Positions 40,692 to 49,642 of a stretch of 64,000 nt of DNA are shown here, piece by piece (the first letter of the stretch is position 1; every line of letters begins with the position of its first letter). The translations under genes were made by a program, and so were the position numbers. The stretch is from Deltaproteobacteria bacterium. GTDB taxonomy: Bacteria > Myxococcota > XYA12-FULL-58-9. The notes under the pieces were generated by a model that worked only from the letters and a program-made list of their open reading frames with translations, ran no database searches and had not been told where the DNA came from. The stretch lies in contig JACRCV010000075.1 of the NCBI GenBank assembly GCA_016218825.1, forward strand, positions 1-64,000, given 5' to 3'.

Positions 40692-42758
40692 ATGGATCCG
40701 GTAAAGGCGTTCTACAAGGCAGTGGACACCGTGCTCGCCGACAAGTTCGTGAGCACCGCGGACAAGGAAGCAGAAAAGATCCTCGTCGCCGCCGAGGCCG
40801 CGATCGCGGTCGCCGACAAGAACGGCGATCCGGCGACCCGCCGCCAGGTGCTGGCGCGCGTCGCGCACCTGGCCTCGCTCTCCGAGGTCTACATCGATCA
40901 GAAGGCCAAGGCCGATCTGAAGGTCGGCCTGCGGCGCATGCTGCTGTCGCCGCCGACGCAAGACAACGTCGCCGCGGTGCTCGGCCCGGCGCCCAAGGGG
41001 CGGCGCACCTACATCATGTCGACCATCGGCTTCACCTCGCAGACCCCCGAGGTGTTGAAGGGGATGATGGAGGCCGGCACCAACATCGTCCGCCTCAACA
41101 TGGGCAACTTCGGCAAGTGGACCCAGGAGTACATCGACAACTCCCGCAAGGCCGCCGCCGAGCTCGGCCAGGACGCCTGGTTCATCGCCGACCTCTCCGG
41201 CCCGAAGATCCGCCTCGCCGAGTGGGACCGGGACAAGATCGGCGCCGTCAAGCTCGTGACCGGCACCGAGGTCACCCTGCGGATGAACGCCGATCCGACG
41301 ACCACCAGCGGCACGCTGCTGCCGATCGACGATCAGATCCTGATGGACAGCGTCCAGGTCGGCCACAACATCGGCATGGTCGACGGCAAGCTCAAGCTCA
41401 AGGTCATCGGCAAGACCGACACCGACATCAAGTGCCAGGTGGTGATCGGCGGCGACGTCGCCCCCGGCAAGGGCGTCAACCTCCCGGACGCCGAGTACCT
41501 CGGCAAGACGATCACCGACGAGGACAAGGTCGCGATCAAGTTCTGTGTCCAGAACAAGCTCCAGGTGCTCGGGATCTCGTTCTGCCGCACCCCCGAGGAC
41601 GTCCGCGAGGTCCGGGCGCTCATCGCCGAATACGGCGGCGATCCGCGCACCAAGATCGTCGCGAAGATCGAGACCAAGTCCGGGATGAGGAACCTCGAGG
41701 CGATCGCCCGCGAGGCCGACGGCCTGATGGTGGCGCGCGGCGACCTGGGCGTCGACCTGGGCTGGGAGAAGGTCCCGGCGGCGCAAGAGAAGATCAACAG
41801 CGTCGGCAACAAGCTCGGCAAGCCGGTCATCGTCGCGACCGAGCTGTTGCCGTCGATGGGCAAGGAAGCCAGCCGGCCGACGCGCGCCGAGGCCGACGCG
41901 CTGCGGGTGGCGGTGCAACAAGGCGCCGAGTGCGTGATGACCGCGAAGGAGACCGTCCGCGGCGACAACCCGGTGGCGGTGGTGGCTGCGGCGGCCAAGG
42001 GCCTGAAGCAGTTCGAGCGCGAGTATCGACGCGGGGCGCTGTCGGCGATGATCCAGAGCAAGGCGGCCAAAGAGCCCGAGGTCGACAAGGCGACCATCGA
42101 CCTGCCGGTGCTGCTCGAGAGCGTGCACGCCTACGCGATCGAGCAGGGCACCAGCGTGACCGCGCTGCTCGCCGACAAGCGCGGCCTCGCGGACGCCGCC
42201 GATGATCCGCGGGTGATGGCGGCGGCCGGGGCGTTGCTCTCCGGCGCCAAGCTCGGCGAGATCGTCGCCGAGAGCATCGACGACGGTCACGCGATCTGGC
42301 AGCGCTTGAGCCCGTACGCCGGCGCCAAGAGCAAGACGGTCGCGAGCGCCCCGGACGCGTCTTTGAAGATGGTCGACGACCTCCTCGCCACGCTGCCGCA
42401 CCTGTCGGCGACGGAGGCCGCGGCGAAGCTCGCGGTGCCCGGGACTTACCTGCGGGGCCGTTTCGGCACCGCCTTCCCGCTCGTCGGCGCCGGCGGCGAG
42501 AAGCTGATCGCGGTCGAGGGGCCGGGGGACGAGCGGACGTACCTGCAGCTCGCGAATGACCCGTACCGGGTGTCGAAGAGCACCGACAGCTGGATCGAGC
42601 TCTTCGACGCGCTGATCTTGACCTACGACGCGCCGAAGAAGGTGTCGGTGCGGCTGGTGGACGGCGAAAGGCCCGACGGCGACAGCTACAAGGACAAGCC
42701 CGAGAAGATCTCGCTGTCGATCGCCGGGACGGTGCTCGTCGGCAGGTGGGGCACCTGA
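40692..42758 (+). CDS. pyruvate kinase-like protein with extra N- and C-terminal regions
   Basis: A 688-residue protein opening the operon, with AAGGAG upstream of its ATG and no signal peptide. Residues of about 105-430 are a pyruvate kinase-type barrel with B domain: YIMSTIGFTSQTPEVLKGMM, VRLNMGN (Arg134, Asn136), ADLSGPKIRLAE, VAKIETKSGM (Lys325 to Glu327), LMVARGDLGVD (346-355) and RPTRAEADA, with KET at 419-421 in place of the usual GET. So much of the active site is kept that catalysis is plausible. The first 100 residues are helical and unlike any pyruvate kinase, and the usual regulatory C-terminal domain is replaced by about 250 unfamiliar residues ending in a small beta domain. It is unlikely to be the housekeeping enzyme; I infer a specialised or effector version. 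Confidence 0.75.
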   Translation: MDPVKAFYKAVDTVLADKFVSTADKEAEKILVAAEAAIAVADKNGDPATRRQVLARVAHLASLSEVYIDQKAKADLKVGLRRMLLSPPTQDNVAAVLGPAPKGRRTYIMSTIGFTSQTPEVLKGMMEAGTNIVRLNMGNFGKWTQEYIDNSRKAAAELGQDAWFIADLSGPKIRLAEWDRDKIGAVKLVTGTEVTLRMNADPTTTSGTLLPIDDQILMDSVQVGHNIGMVDGKLKLKVIGKTDTDIKCQVVIGGDVAPGKGVNLPDAEYLGKTITDEDKVAIKFCVQNKLQVLGISFCRTPEDVREVRALIAEYGGDPRTKIVAKIETKSGMRNLEAIAREADGLMVARGDLGVDLGWEKVPAAQEKINSVGNKLGKPVIVATELLPSMGKEASRPTRAEADALRVAVQQGAECVMTAKETVRGDNPVAVVAAAAKGLKQFEREYRRGALSAMIQSKAAKEPEVDKATIDLPVLLESVHAYAIEQGTSVTALLADKRGLADAADDPRVMAAAGALLSGAKLGEIVAESIDDGHAIWQRLSPYAGAKSKTVASAPDASLKMVDDLLATLPHLSATEAAAKLAVPGTYLRGRFGTAFPLVGAGGEKLIAVEGPGDERTYLQLANDPYRVSKSTDSWIELFDALILTYDAPKKVSVRLVDGERPDGDSYKDKPEKISLSIAGTVLVGRWGT

Positions 42759-42814
42759 GCCGGCTGACCGACGGCGCCGGGCGCTCGGGCCCGGGCTGAT
42801 CGGGGAGGCAATCG

Positions 42815-45295
42815 ATGGTCGATCCGCTGGGTCACAAGCCGGTCAAGGGCGTCAAGCTCCCCGAGGGCGACGTCGCGGATCCGCTCGAGGTCTCGAAGCG
42901 GGGCGATGAGCCGCCGGAGGGTGGCGTCGTCCCCGCGATTCAGTCTCCCGTGGTCAAGCAACCGTCGACCGACCAGATCGACGGGAACGAGAGCAAGGAC
43001 GGCGTGGCGAGCGCGGTGGGCACGGCGCACGGGCGTGTGCTGCCCGGCGACGGCCGGCCGCGGCCGGGCGCGACCACGCACTACCATCGCCTGCAGAAGG
43101 TGGCCCAGAGCCAGCCGCCGTCGCTGCTCATGGGGGTGGGGACGCGCGACACCGAGTGGGCGCGGCTGCAGGTCGCGGCCCGCGAGGTGACCGAGTGCGT
43201 GCGCGGCGGTCTGCGGACGGTGACGGTTCATGACGTCGAAGATCGGATCGTCCGGGCGCTCAAGGCGCGCGGCCTGCAGGCGCACGCGATCCCGGAGCTG
43301 CTCCAGGGGCTGGTGAAAGGCGGCACGCTGGTCGCCGCCGGCGGCGGTCAGGCCTTCGCGCTGGCGCTGCCGATCGAGCAGGTGGCCTGCAAGGCGCACG
43401 ACGTCGACTACTTCAAGGGTGAGCTCGTGACCGCCCTCGGCGCGGTGGGGCGGCGCGAGCCCTTCGCCGAGGAGCGCCTGCGCGCGTTTCTGGTGCGCTC
43501 GGCGCGCGCGACCGAATCCTGGCCGGCGTATCCGGTCGAGAGCCGTTGGCCGTTCCTGAAGGCGGTGAGCCTGTTGTCGGCGTCGCAGCAGACGCTGCTC
43601 GTCGAGACCTTGGCGCACGACCACAGCCTGCGCCACTTCCCGCTGATCGACTCGGCGCTGTTGATGATCGAGGGCAAAGCACCCGAGGACTGGGTCCGGG
43701 AGTTCGCCCCGAACCTCGCCGGCTCGTGTGTCTATACGGTCGCCGCCGAAGGTTGGTTCGCGGCGGGGGGCTTGGGCCGGGTGCAGCAGTATCACGCGGC
43801 GGCGATGAAGCGGCTGACCGGCGATCACGCCCGGGTCGCGACCATCGAGCCCTACTACGCCGAGCGCCCGACCGGGGAGCAGATCGATTACGAGAGCCTG
43901 CCGACGCCGGTCAAGGGCCTCGACAAGGTGCCGAGCTTCGAGTTCCCGGTGACCGTCGCCGGCCGCGAGGTGACGGCGCAGATCTTCAAGGGGACGAACG
44001 AGTACGGGGTCGAGGTGTACCTGATCCGCGATGCAGAGGGCAGCCACACCCGGCGCTGCTACGCCTACGGCCGTGACGGCACCGCGAGCTGGGAGGACTT
44101 CTCGGAGTTCTTCTCGCGCGCGTCGTTGGAGCTCGTGCGCCGCCTCGAGGAGACCGAGCAGGGCCTGAAGGGCGCGGCCTACAAGCCGCCGGCGATCATC
44201 GCCAACGACGGCCAGGTGGCGCCGATGGTGCCGTTCTTCCGCGCGCTGCAAGCTCGGGAAGCGACGCTCGCCGACGCCAAGATCTGGATGGTGACCCACA
44301 CCTACAAGAACCGCGGCGTGTTCCCGGGCGAGTCCGGGGATCGGCTGATGGCGCGCTGGGGCGTGCCGGCGGACATGCGCGCCGACTTCTGGCGGGTGGC
44401 CGAGGCCGACGTCTCCTCTGCCGGGCTGCGGGGCGCCGACGGCGCGAGCGCGGTCGCCGGCATTCACCGCGACGAGGTGCAGCACATCGATCCCGCGGTC
44501 GACTTGAAGGCGATCACCAACTCCGACAATCGCCTCTTGTCGGCCAAGCACTTCCGCGCGCTCTTGAAGCGCACCGACAAGACCGCCGATCCCGAGCGAC
44601 CGACGCCGGCGACGCTGAGGCAGGCGAAGCGCCTCGCGAAGATGCGGATCGGGCTCGATCCGGCGCGACCGGTGATCTCGTACTCCGGCCGCCTGGTGGT
44701 GGAGAAGGCCGGCAGGCAACGGGCGTTCACCGACGAGAACATCCGGGCGCTGGTGGCGTCCGGGGCGCAGGTGGTGATCTACGGCAACGTCCAGCCGTTC
44801 CAGGAGAGCGAGGTCATGCACCAGCAGCTCCTGGCCTTGCGGGACGCGCTCGACCTCGAGGGTCACCCCGGCCGCTTGGTGGTCGCGAGCGGCTTCGGCA
44901 TCGAGGAGCAGACGGCGCTGCTCGCGGCGACCGACGTCCAGGTGCAGGACTCCGATCGTGGCACCGAGGCCGCCGGTTACACCGAGGCCGACGCCGCCGC
45001 CAACGGCGCGTTGCAGCTGGCGCCGCCGTGGCTCGAGGGGATCTTGCAGCAGCAGGGGATCCTCGTCGACCGGGAGCGGGTCGGCTCGGGCAACACCTTG
45101 ATCCCGTCCGCCGAGACGCCGGCCGCGTACCTCGACGCGCTGCAGTGGGTCGTGCGCACCTTTGCCGACGACCCCGACGCGCTCGCGACCTATCAGGCGG
45201 AGGCGGTGCGGATGAGCCGGGTGCTCGACAACCTCCTCGGTGGCGCCGAGTATCTCCGCCAATTGGATGCGCTTTTGGCGCGGGACGGGCGCTAG
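42815..45295 (+). CDS. glycogen-synthase-like (GT5/GT-B) glycosyltransferase-fold protein
   Basis: An 826-residue protein without signal peptide; GGGGAGG precedes its ATG. The first 300 residues are unfamiliar (a disordered start, then helical). From about 303 a GT-B fold begins: SCVYTVAAEGWFAAGGLGRV (GGLG at 318-321) parallels the start of glycogen and starch synthases, where KxGGLG binds ADP-glucose; here Lys is replaced. The C-terminal half has PVISYSGRLVVEKAG and a GTEAAGYTEADAAANGALQ stretch comparable to the nucleotide-sugar-binding end of the family. It follows the pyruvate kinase-like gene by 56 nt. Whether it makes glucan, transfers sugar to a protein or is inactive cannot be told; a toxin-type glycosyltransferase is one possibility. 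Confidence 0.65.
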   Translation: MVDPLGHKPVKGVKLPEGDVADPLEVSKRGDEPPEGGVVPAIQSPVVKQPSTDQIDGNESKDGVASAVGTAHGRVLPGDGRPRPGATTHYHRLQKVAQSQPPSLLMGVGTRDTEWARLQVAAREVTECVRGGLRTVTVHDVEDRIVRALKARGLQAHAIPELLQGLVKGGTLVAAGGGQAFALALPIEQVACKAHDVDYFKGELVTALGAVGRREPFAEERLRAFLVRSARATESWPAYPVESRWPFLKAVSLLSASQQTLLVETLAHDHSLRHFPLIDSALLMIEGKAPEDWVREFAPNLAGSCVYTVAAEGWFAAGGLGRVQQYHAAAMKRLTGDHARVATIEPYYAERPTGEQIDYESLPTPVKGLDKVPSFEFPVTVAGREVTAQIFKGTNEYGVEVYLIRDAEGSHTRRCYAYGRDGTASWEDFSEFFSRASLELVRRLEETEQGLKGAAYKPPAIIANDGQVAPMVPFFRALQAREATLADAKIWMVTHTYKNRGVFPGESGDRLMARWGVPADMRADFWRVAEADVSSAGLRGADGASAVAGIHRDEVQHIDPAVDLKAITNSDNRLLSAKHFRALLKRTDKTADPERPTPATLRQAKRLAKMRIGLDPARPVISYSGRLVVEKAGRQRAFTDENIRALVASGAQVVIYGNVQPFQESEVMHQQLLALRDALDLEGHPGRLVVASGFGIEEQTALLAATDVQVQDSDRGTEAAGYTEADAAANGALQLAPPWLEGILQQQGILVDRERVGSGNTLIPSAETPAAYLDALQWVVRTFADDPDALATYQAEAVRMSRVLDNLLGGAEYLRQLDALLARDGR

Positions 45296-45396
45296 GCGGG
45301 CAAAAGGGACGATTGAAAAACCTGGGGTCGGGTGGTAGGCTTCGGGAGCGACTTGGTCGTGAGTTGGATGGGATAGGCAACGTGAAGGGACCGGAG

Positions 45397-45867
45397 ATGT
45401 CGGACGGCTATCGTGAACGGGGCGTGTTTCTCGTGGGCAACACCCCCACCGCCGTCGAGGTGCCGGAGAGCTGGGACGACCAGAGCGTCCTGTCCTTCGT
45501 GGCGCCGTCCGAGACCCTGCGCCGCGGGATGCTGGTGAAGAGCGCGCCGCAGCCGTTGCGCGCCAACTACACCGTCTTCTGGGAGGCGCTGCCGAGCGAC
45601 CAGGTGACCTACGACGAGCTCCGGGCGCTGAAGCCGCTCGCCCCCAACGTGAACGTGCTCGAGGACCGGTGTCTGTCGGAGTCGCCGCCGGCGTGGTTCC
45701 GGATGTATCGCTACAAAGATCCGCTGACCGGCTGGATCATCCAGCAGTCGCAGCGGATCGAGGTGCAAGGCTCGCAGCTCTACACCGTCACCTTGACCGC
45801 GGATCCGATGAGCTACCGTGACAAGGCGGACGAGGTCGAGGCGAGCACGGTGTTGCTCGAGCTGTAG
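45397..45867 (+). CDS. DcrB/DUF1795-like protein, copy 1
   Basis: A 156-residue cytoplasmic protein. The fold pattern of DcrB/DUF1795 is visible: PTAVEVPESWDDQSVLSFV at the start, then a helix with LRALKPLAPNVNVLED, and WIIQQSQRIEVQGSQLYTVT with a terminal helix. Members next to type VI secretion effectors (Eag proteins) are chaperones that hold effector N-terminal segments. Here it lies between the glycogen-synthase-like and HD-domain genes, 101 nt and 43 nt away. The ATG at 45397 has GAAGGGA six nt upstream. A chaperone or adaptor for the flanking proteins is the best inference. Confidence 0.7.
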   Translation: MSDGYRERGVFLVGNTPTAVEVPESWDDQSVLSFVAPSETLRRGMLVKSAPQPLRANYTVFWEALPSDQVTYDELRALKPLAPNVNVLEDRCLSESPPAWFRMYRYKDPLTGWIIQQSQRIEVQGSQLYTVTLTADPMSYRDKADEVEASTVLLEL

Positions 45868-45910
45868 GGTTGACGTCTCGTCCACGGCGTGGAGAGGGAA
45901 GGGTGATTCG

Positions 45911-47497
45911 ATGAAGGTGACAGAGAAGCAGATCGGCGGTGCGCGCGAGGCCTACGAGGCCAAAGACGTCGGCCTCGCTCAGCTCAAGGGCGCCGGCAAG
46001 AAGAAGACCAAGATCGAGATCAACCAGGAGATGCCCGCCTTCGCGCCGTCGGCGAACGTGGTCGATCGCCGCAAGGCCGTGCTGCGCAAGATCTTCGACG
46101 CCGTCCCCTTCGACATCCCGGCGCGCGACGGCTCGGGCGCGCCGCTCGTCGAGCGCCGCAAGCGGCCGCCGATGCCTTGGGAGGACATGCGCGAGAACTG
46201 GGAGCCGAAGGTCGAGAAGACCGTGAAGCTCGGCGAGGTCGCGTCGCAGGTGTTCGAGCGCAAGGGGCAGCTGGACTACGCCCTCGGCCTGTGGTCGTCG
46301 ACCCGCCACGGCGACGCCTGGGAGACCCCCGCGGGCCAGGAGCTGGCGCGCTTCGCGCTGCAGCGCTACAGCGTCGCGGTCACCCGCGAGGACAACCAGA
46401 AGATCCCGCACGCCGCCGAAGTGCTGTGGTTCGCGGATCGGATCGCCTCGACCCAGGAGCGGCGCGGTGGGGCGCTGTCGCCGAAGTGGGCGACGCTGCT
46501 CGAGTACGCCGCGTTCCTGCACGACGTCGGCTACATGAACGGCGGCCGGGCGCACTCCGGCAAGGGCGGCCTCGACATCCTCTTCAACCTGCGCGCCGAG
46601 AACCCGAAGCTGCGCGCGCTGATCTCGCAGGAGGACGCCGAGAAGATCGCGCTGTTGGTCGAGCTGCACGGCACCGCGTTCCCGTGGGACCGCGTCGATC
46701 CGCGGTTACCGGGCGGCCACTACGTCGACGTCAAGGTGGTCGACCAGATCGTCGACGCCGCCGCTCAGAAGCGCCTGGTGGCGGCGATGCGCCAGGAGAA
46801 CGCCGCCTACCTCGACGCCAAGAACCCCGAGGGCGGCCTGCGGCTCGCGTGGCTCGAGGACCCGAAGGAGGTCCAGGAGCTTACCCGCGCCGGTTGGATC
46901 CTGCACTCGGCGGACAACTACCTCGGGGTCGAGCGGCCCACGGTGAACCCGCTGACCCACAGCACCCAGCCGCCGGCGAAGCGCGAGCTCGGCCTGCACG
47001 CCCCGCTCGCCTCGGTGCGGCAGCTGGAGAAGTATCTGCGCGACCAGAAGATCGCCGGCGGGCTGCAGAGCCTGCGCATCTTCGCCGACGACATCAAGCC
47101 GCTCATCGACCAGATCAAGAGCGACATCGACGTCGTCGGCCGCGCGATCGCCAGCCAAGAGGGCAGCAAACCGTCCAAGGCCGGGATCGAGGCCGCGCCG
47201 CCGATCTTGGAGCGGCTCCGCCTCCTCATCGCCAGCGCCAACTCCGGGGTCGAGCGGTTGCAGGCGGACGTCGCGGAGCAGAAGAGCGGCGCCATCGCGC
47301 GGGACCTCGGCGAGCTGTTCGACGCCCGCTTCGTGAAGGATGTCGAGGCGACGCTCGCGAAGCTGCATCCGCAGGTGGCGTTCCTGTTGCGCGTCGGCGG
47401 CGAAGGTTTCATGGCGGAGCACTTGCGCGCGGTGCGGGCGGTCGCGAGCGGTATCGCGGCGCAGCCCGATGTGATCGTGGACGACTTGAAAGCATAG
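45911..47497 (+). CDS. HD-domain phosphohydrolase-like protein
   Basis: A 528-residue protein without signal peptide. The N-terminal 100 residues are Lys/Ala-rich with short helices. An HD fold follows: IPHAAEVLWFADRIA (His167), EYAAFLHDVGY (His204, Asp205), GGRAHSGKGG (His215), LLVELHG (His253) and LHSADNYLG, giving the H-HD-H-H-D set that binds metal in HD hydrolases acting on nucleotides or cyclic nucleotides. The last 180 residues are long helices with heptad-like spacing (FADDIKPLIDQIKSDIDVVG) and may oligomerise or bind a partner. Good GGGAAGGG ribosome site. Substrate unknown; a nucleotide-attacking effector or regulator is plausible. Confidence 0.7.
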   Translation: MKVTEKQIGGAREAYEAKDVGLAQLKGAGKKKTKIEINQEMPAFAPSANVVDRRKAVLRKIFDAVPFDIPARDGSGAPLVERRKRPPMPWEDMRENWEPKVEKTVKLGEVASQVFERKGQLDYALGLWSSTRHGDAWETPAGQELARFALQRYSVAVTREDNQKIPHAAEVLWFADRIASTQERRGGALSPKWATLLEYAAFLHDVGYMNGGRAHSGKGGLDILFNLRAENPKLRALISQEDAEKIALLVELHGTAFPWDRVDPRLPGGHYVDVKVVDQIVDAAAQKRLVAAMRQENAAYLDAKNPEGGLRLAWLEDPKEVQELTRAGWILHSADNYLGVERPTVNPLTHSTQPPAKRELGLHAPLASVRQLEKYLRDQKIAGGLQSLRIFADDIKPLIDQIKSDIDVVGRAIASQEGSKPSKAGIEAAPPILERLRLLIASANSGVERLQADVAEQKSGAIARDLGELFDARFVKDVEATLAKLHPQVAFLLRVGGEGFMAEHLRAVRAVASGIAAQPDVIVDDLKA

Positions 47498-47536
47498 TTC
47501 TCGGCGGGCTCTAGGGCCTCGACGAAGGAGAAAGAG

Positions 47537-48577
47537 ATGAAGATCCAGAAGGACGTAATCGTAGGCGGCGACAAGCAGATCAAGGCCGGCGACCTGAAGC
47601 AGGTGGGCGGCGCCGAGGTGAAGGGGCAAAAGACCGCCAAGGTCGGCTCGAAGCACCCCACGCCGGAGCTGCCGCCGAACGCCGACGTCGGCCCGAACGC
47701 CATCGAGGCCTACATCGGCGCCAAGCTCGCCGGGCAGATGTCGCGCATCCCGCAGTTCAAGGGCAAGTCGCTCGAGAAGGCGGCGTTCAAGCTGATCCTC
47801 GACCCCACGGGCGTCGACAAGCGCAACGCGTTCTCGATTTACTTCGAGGCCGAGTCCAAAGACACCTTCCTCGACAACGGCGACATCAAGCGGATGGCCG
47901 CGGCGCTGCAGGAGTCGATGACCAAGGGCGTCGAGGTGTTGCTGCCCGAGGGCAAGGCGGGCGTGTTCGCCGGCTGGACCGTGAAGATCGACAAGGTCGA
48001 CAAGCCCACCGGCGCGATGTACCACGACCTGTACATGGACGACGCCAAGGGGACCCTGAAGAAGGCCGGGGCGCTGGTGCGGGTGCGGGTGATCGAGGGT
48101 GGCATCGGCAGGCTGGTGACCAAGCTCCCGGGGGCGCTGATTCAAGGCAGCTCGGTGATGGGCCGCTTCGAATCCAACCACTCGCTGAAGGACAAGTCGG
48201 TCGAGCAGCTCGTCAAAGAGGCGACCCCGGACAACGACAACAACCCGTTTACGCTGTTGAAACGCGAGTTTCCGGACCTCGACTTGAAGTCGCTGCATCC
48301 GGACGTCGAGATCGTCGATCGCCGCGAGCAGTTCGTGCTCTCGAACCCGGAGGGCGAGGGCAAGTTCCTGTTGACCCTCGATCACGTGACCTCGATCAAC
48401 CAGCACAACAAGAAAGAGGGCACGTTCACGGAGTTCGAGATCGAGCGCATGGACGGGTCGGTGATGCCGAAGGACGTCGGCGAGCTGATCAAGCTGTCGC
48501 GCCTGGTGGGCGAGCAGTTCAACCTGGTCGCGAGCCCAGGTACGAAGCACCAGCGCGGCGCGATGGTGACCGAGTAA
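47537..48577 (+). CDS. CYTH-like (triphosphate tunnel) domain protein
   Basis: A 346-residue protein with a GAAGGAG ribosome site and no signal peptide. The first 50 residues are low-complexity (GGDKQIKAGDLKQVGGAEV). The core resembles a CYTH/triphosphate-tunnel enzyme: AMYHDLYMDDAKGTLKKAG then ALVRVRVIEGG parallels the YFDT...LRxRG pattern, VTKLPGALIQG the following lysine strand, and FTEFEIERMDG the acidic strand. Such enzymes hydrolyse triphosphates, thiamine triphosphate or make cAMP. The match is by pattern only and some canonical acidic residues are hard to place, so this is moderate at best. It lies between the HD gene and an unknown 203-residue gene. Confidence 0.5.
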   Translation: MKIQKDVIVGGDKQIKAGDLKQVGGAEVKGQKTAKVGSKHPTPELPPNADVGPNAIEAYIGAKLAGQMSRIPQFKGKSLEKAAFKLILDPTGVDKRNAFSIYFEAESKDTFLDNGDIKRMAAALQESMTKGVEVLLPEGKAGVFAGWTVKIDKVDKPTGAMYHDLYMDDAKGTLKKAGALVRVRVIEGGIGRLVTKLPGALIQGSSVMGRFESNHSLKDKSVEQLVKEATPDNDNNPFTLLKREFPDLDLKSLHPDVEIVDRREQFVLSNPEGEGKFLLTLDHVTSINQHNKKEGTFTEFEIERMDGSVMPKDVGELIKLSRLVGEQFNLVASPGTKHQRGAMVTE

Positions 48578-48593
48578 GTCGGCGGACAGCGCG

Positions 48594-49205
48594 ATGACGG
48601 ACGGCTTCCCCATCAAGGGCAAGGGTGTGGCGCCGCCGGGCGACCTCGGCGCCGGCACCCCGGTGCCGTCGTCGGTCATCGACCCGACGGGTACGAAGAC
48701 CGTCCCGGTGGGCTACGACGCGGTGCTGTCGCAGCTTCGTAGCCCGTCGGGGTTGGTGCTGCCGCGGCTGTTGGTGTCGCCCGCCGACGTCGAGGTGGCC
48801 GGGCCGGTGGGGGCCCCGGTCGGTGACGCCAAGGCGCTGCAGCGCTTCGTGACCGCGCTCGGCGTCGAGACCGGCAAGCAGAGGCTCGTGAATCGGTCGC
48901 GGCAGCTCGAGACCCTGCCGAAGGTCAAGATCGGGATCGACGTCGTCGCCGCCAACGCGCTGCCGCGGGCGCTGGCGTTGCAGGAGGTGGCGGCCGGGCT
49001 CACCCGGGTCTTCCGGCAGAAGGAGCGGGGCACCGCGGGGGTCGGCGCCGAGCGCACCCTGAAGGCCATCGAGGAGCGCTTCGGGGCGGTGAAGCGCGCG
49101 CTCGTGGCGTCCGACGGTCTCGGCGACGCGGTGGCCCAAGTTGAACAGCTGCAGCGGCACGTCCACGAGGCGGTGCAGGCGAAAGGTCAGGGCCAAGGGC
49201 GATGA
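48594..49205 (+). CDS. hypothetical 203-residue protein of the DcrB operon
   Basis: No family recognised. The first 60 residues are Gly/Pro/Val-rich and probably disordered (KGKGVAPPGDLGAGTPVPSS); the rest is helical with a strongly amphipathic C-terminal half (RFGAVKRALVASDGL and AQVEQLQRHVHEAVQAKGQ), suggesting a coiled coil. It starts 17 nt after the CYTH-like gene and overlaps the start of DcrB copy 2 by 4 nt, so its product level is tied to that protein. It might be a structural partner, a small effector or an immunity protein; nothing in the sequence decides. Confidence 0.6.
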   Translation: MTDGFPIKGKGVAPPGDLGAGTPVPSSVIDPTGTKTVPVGYDAVLSQLRSPSGLVLPRLLVSPADVEVAGPVGAPVGDAKALQRFVTALGVETGKQRLVNRSRQLETLPKVKIGIDVVAANALPRALALQEVAAGLTRVFRQKERGTAGVGAERTLKAIEERFGAVKRALVASDGLGDAVAQVEQLQRHVHEAVQAKGQGQGR

Positions 49206-49642
49206 CCAGGTCGACGGCGACAGACGGCAAGGCGGTCAAGCTCCCGGTCAGCTGGGAGAACCGCTCGGTGTTCCTGTTCGTCGCCCCGACCGCGATGGAG
49301 GACGAGTTCTCCGGCAACATCTCGGTGGTGCGGCACCAGCCGCCGAAGCCGATGCCGCTCGAGGCGCTGTCGGCCGAGCTCGTGCCCGAGCCCGATCTCG
49401 AGGCCCTGGTGGTGCTGGCGCAGGGCTTCAAGCATCAGGGTGAGACCCAATACCACGAGCGCCAATGGCGCTTCGTCGACAGCGAGACCGGCGAGCTCAT
49501 CGAGCAGCTGCAGCGCATCGTGCTCTTGAAGCGCCAGCCGATCGTCGTCACTTACACCCACCAGGCCGACCAATTCGCCGACCACCTCGGGGTGCTGGAC
49601 AAGATGTTCCAGGCCTTGGTGGCGCACGGGGTGGCCGCATGA
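49202..49642 (+). CDS. DcrB/DUF1795-like protein, copy 2
   Basis: The clearest DcrB-family member here, 146 residues, cytoplasmic. VKLPVSWENRSVFLFVAP opens the first strand pair, GNISVVRHQPP the next, and RFVDSETGELIEQLQRIVLL with QADQFADHLGVLDKMFQ closes the fold, all as in the effector-chaperone group of DUF1795. The ATG overlaps the previous stop, and its own stop overlaps the next start, so copies 2 and 3 are coupled. Two adjacent chaperones directly before the nucleotidyltransferase gene at 50148 suggest that protein is a client. Confidence 0.75.
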   Translation: MTRSTATDGKAVKLPVSWENRSVFLFVAPTAMEDEFSGNISVVRHQPPKPMPLEALSAELVPEPDLEALVVLAQGFKHQGETQYHERQWRFVDSETGELIEQLQRIVLLKRQPIVVTYTHQADQFADHLGVLDKMFQALVAHGVAA

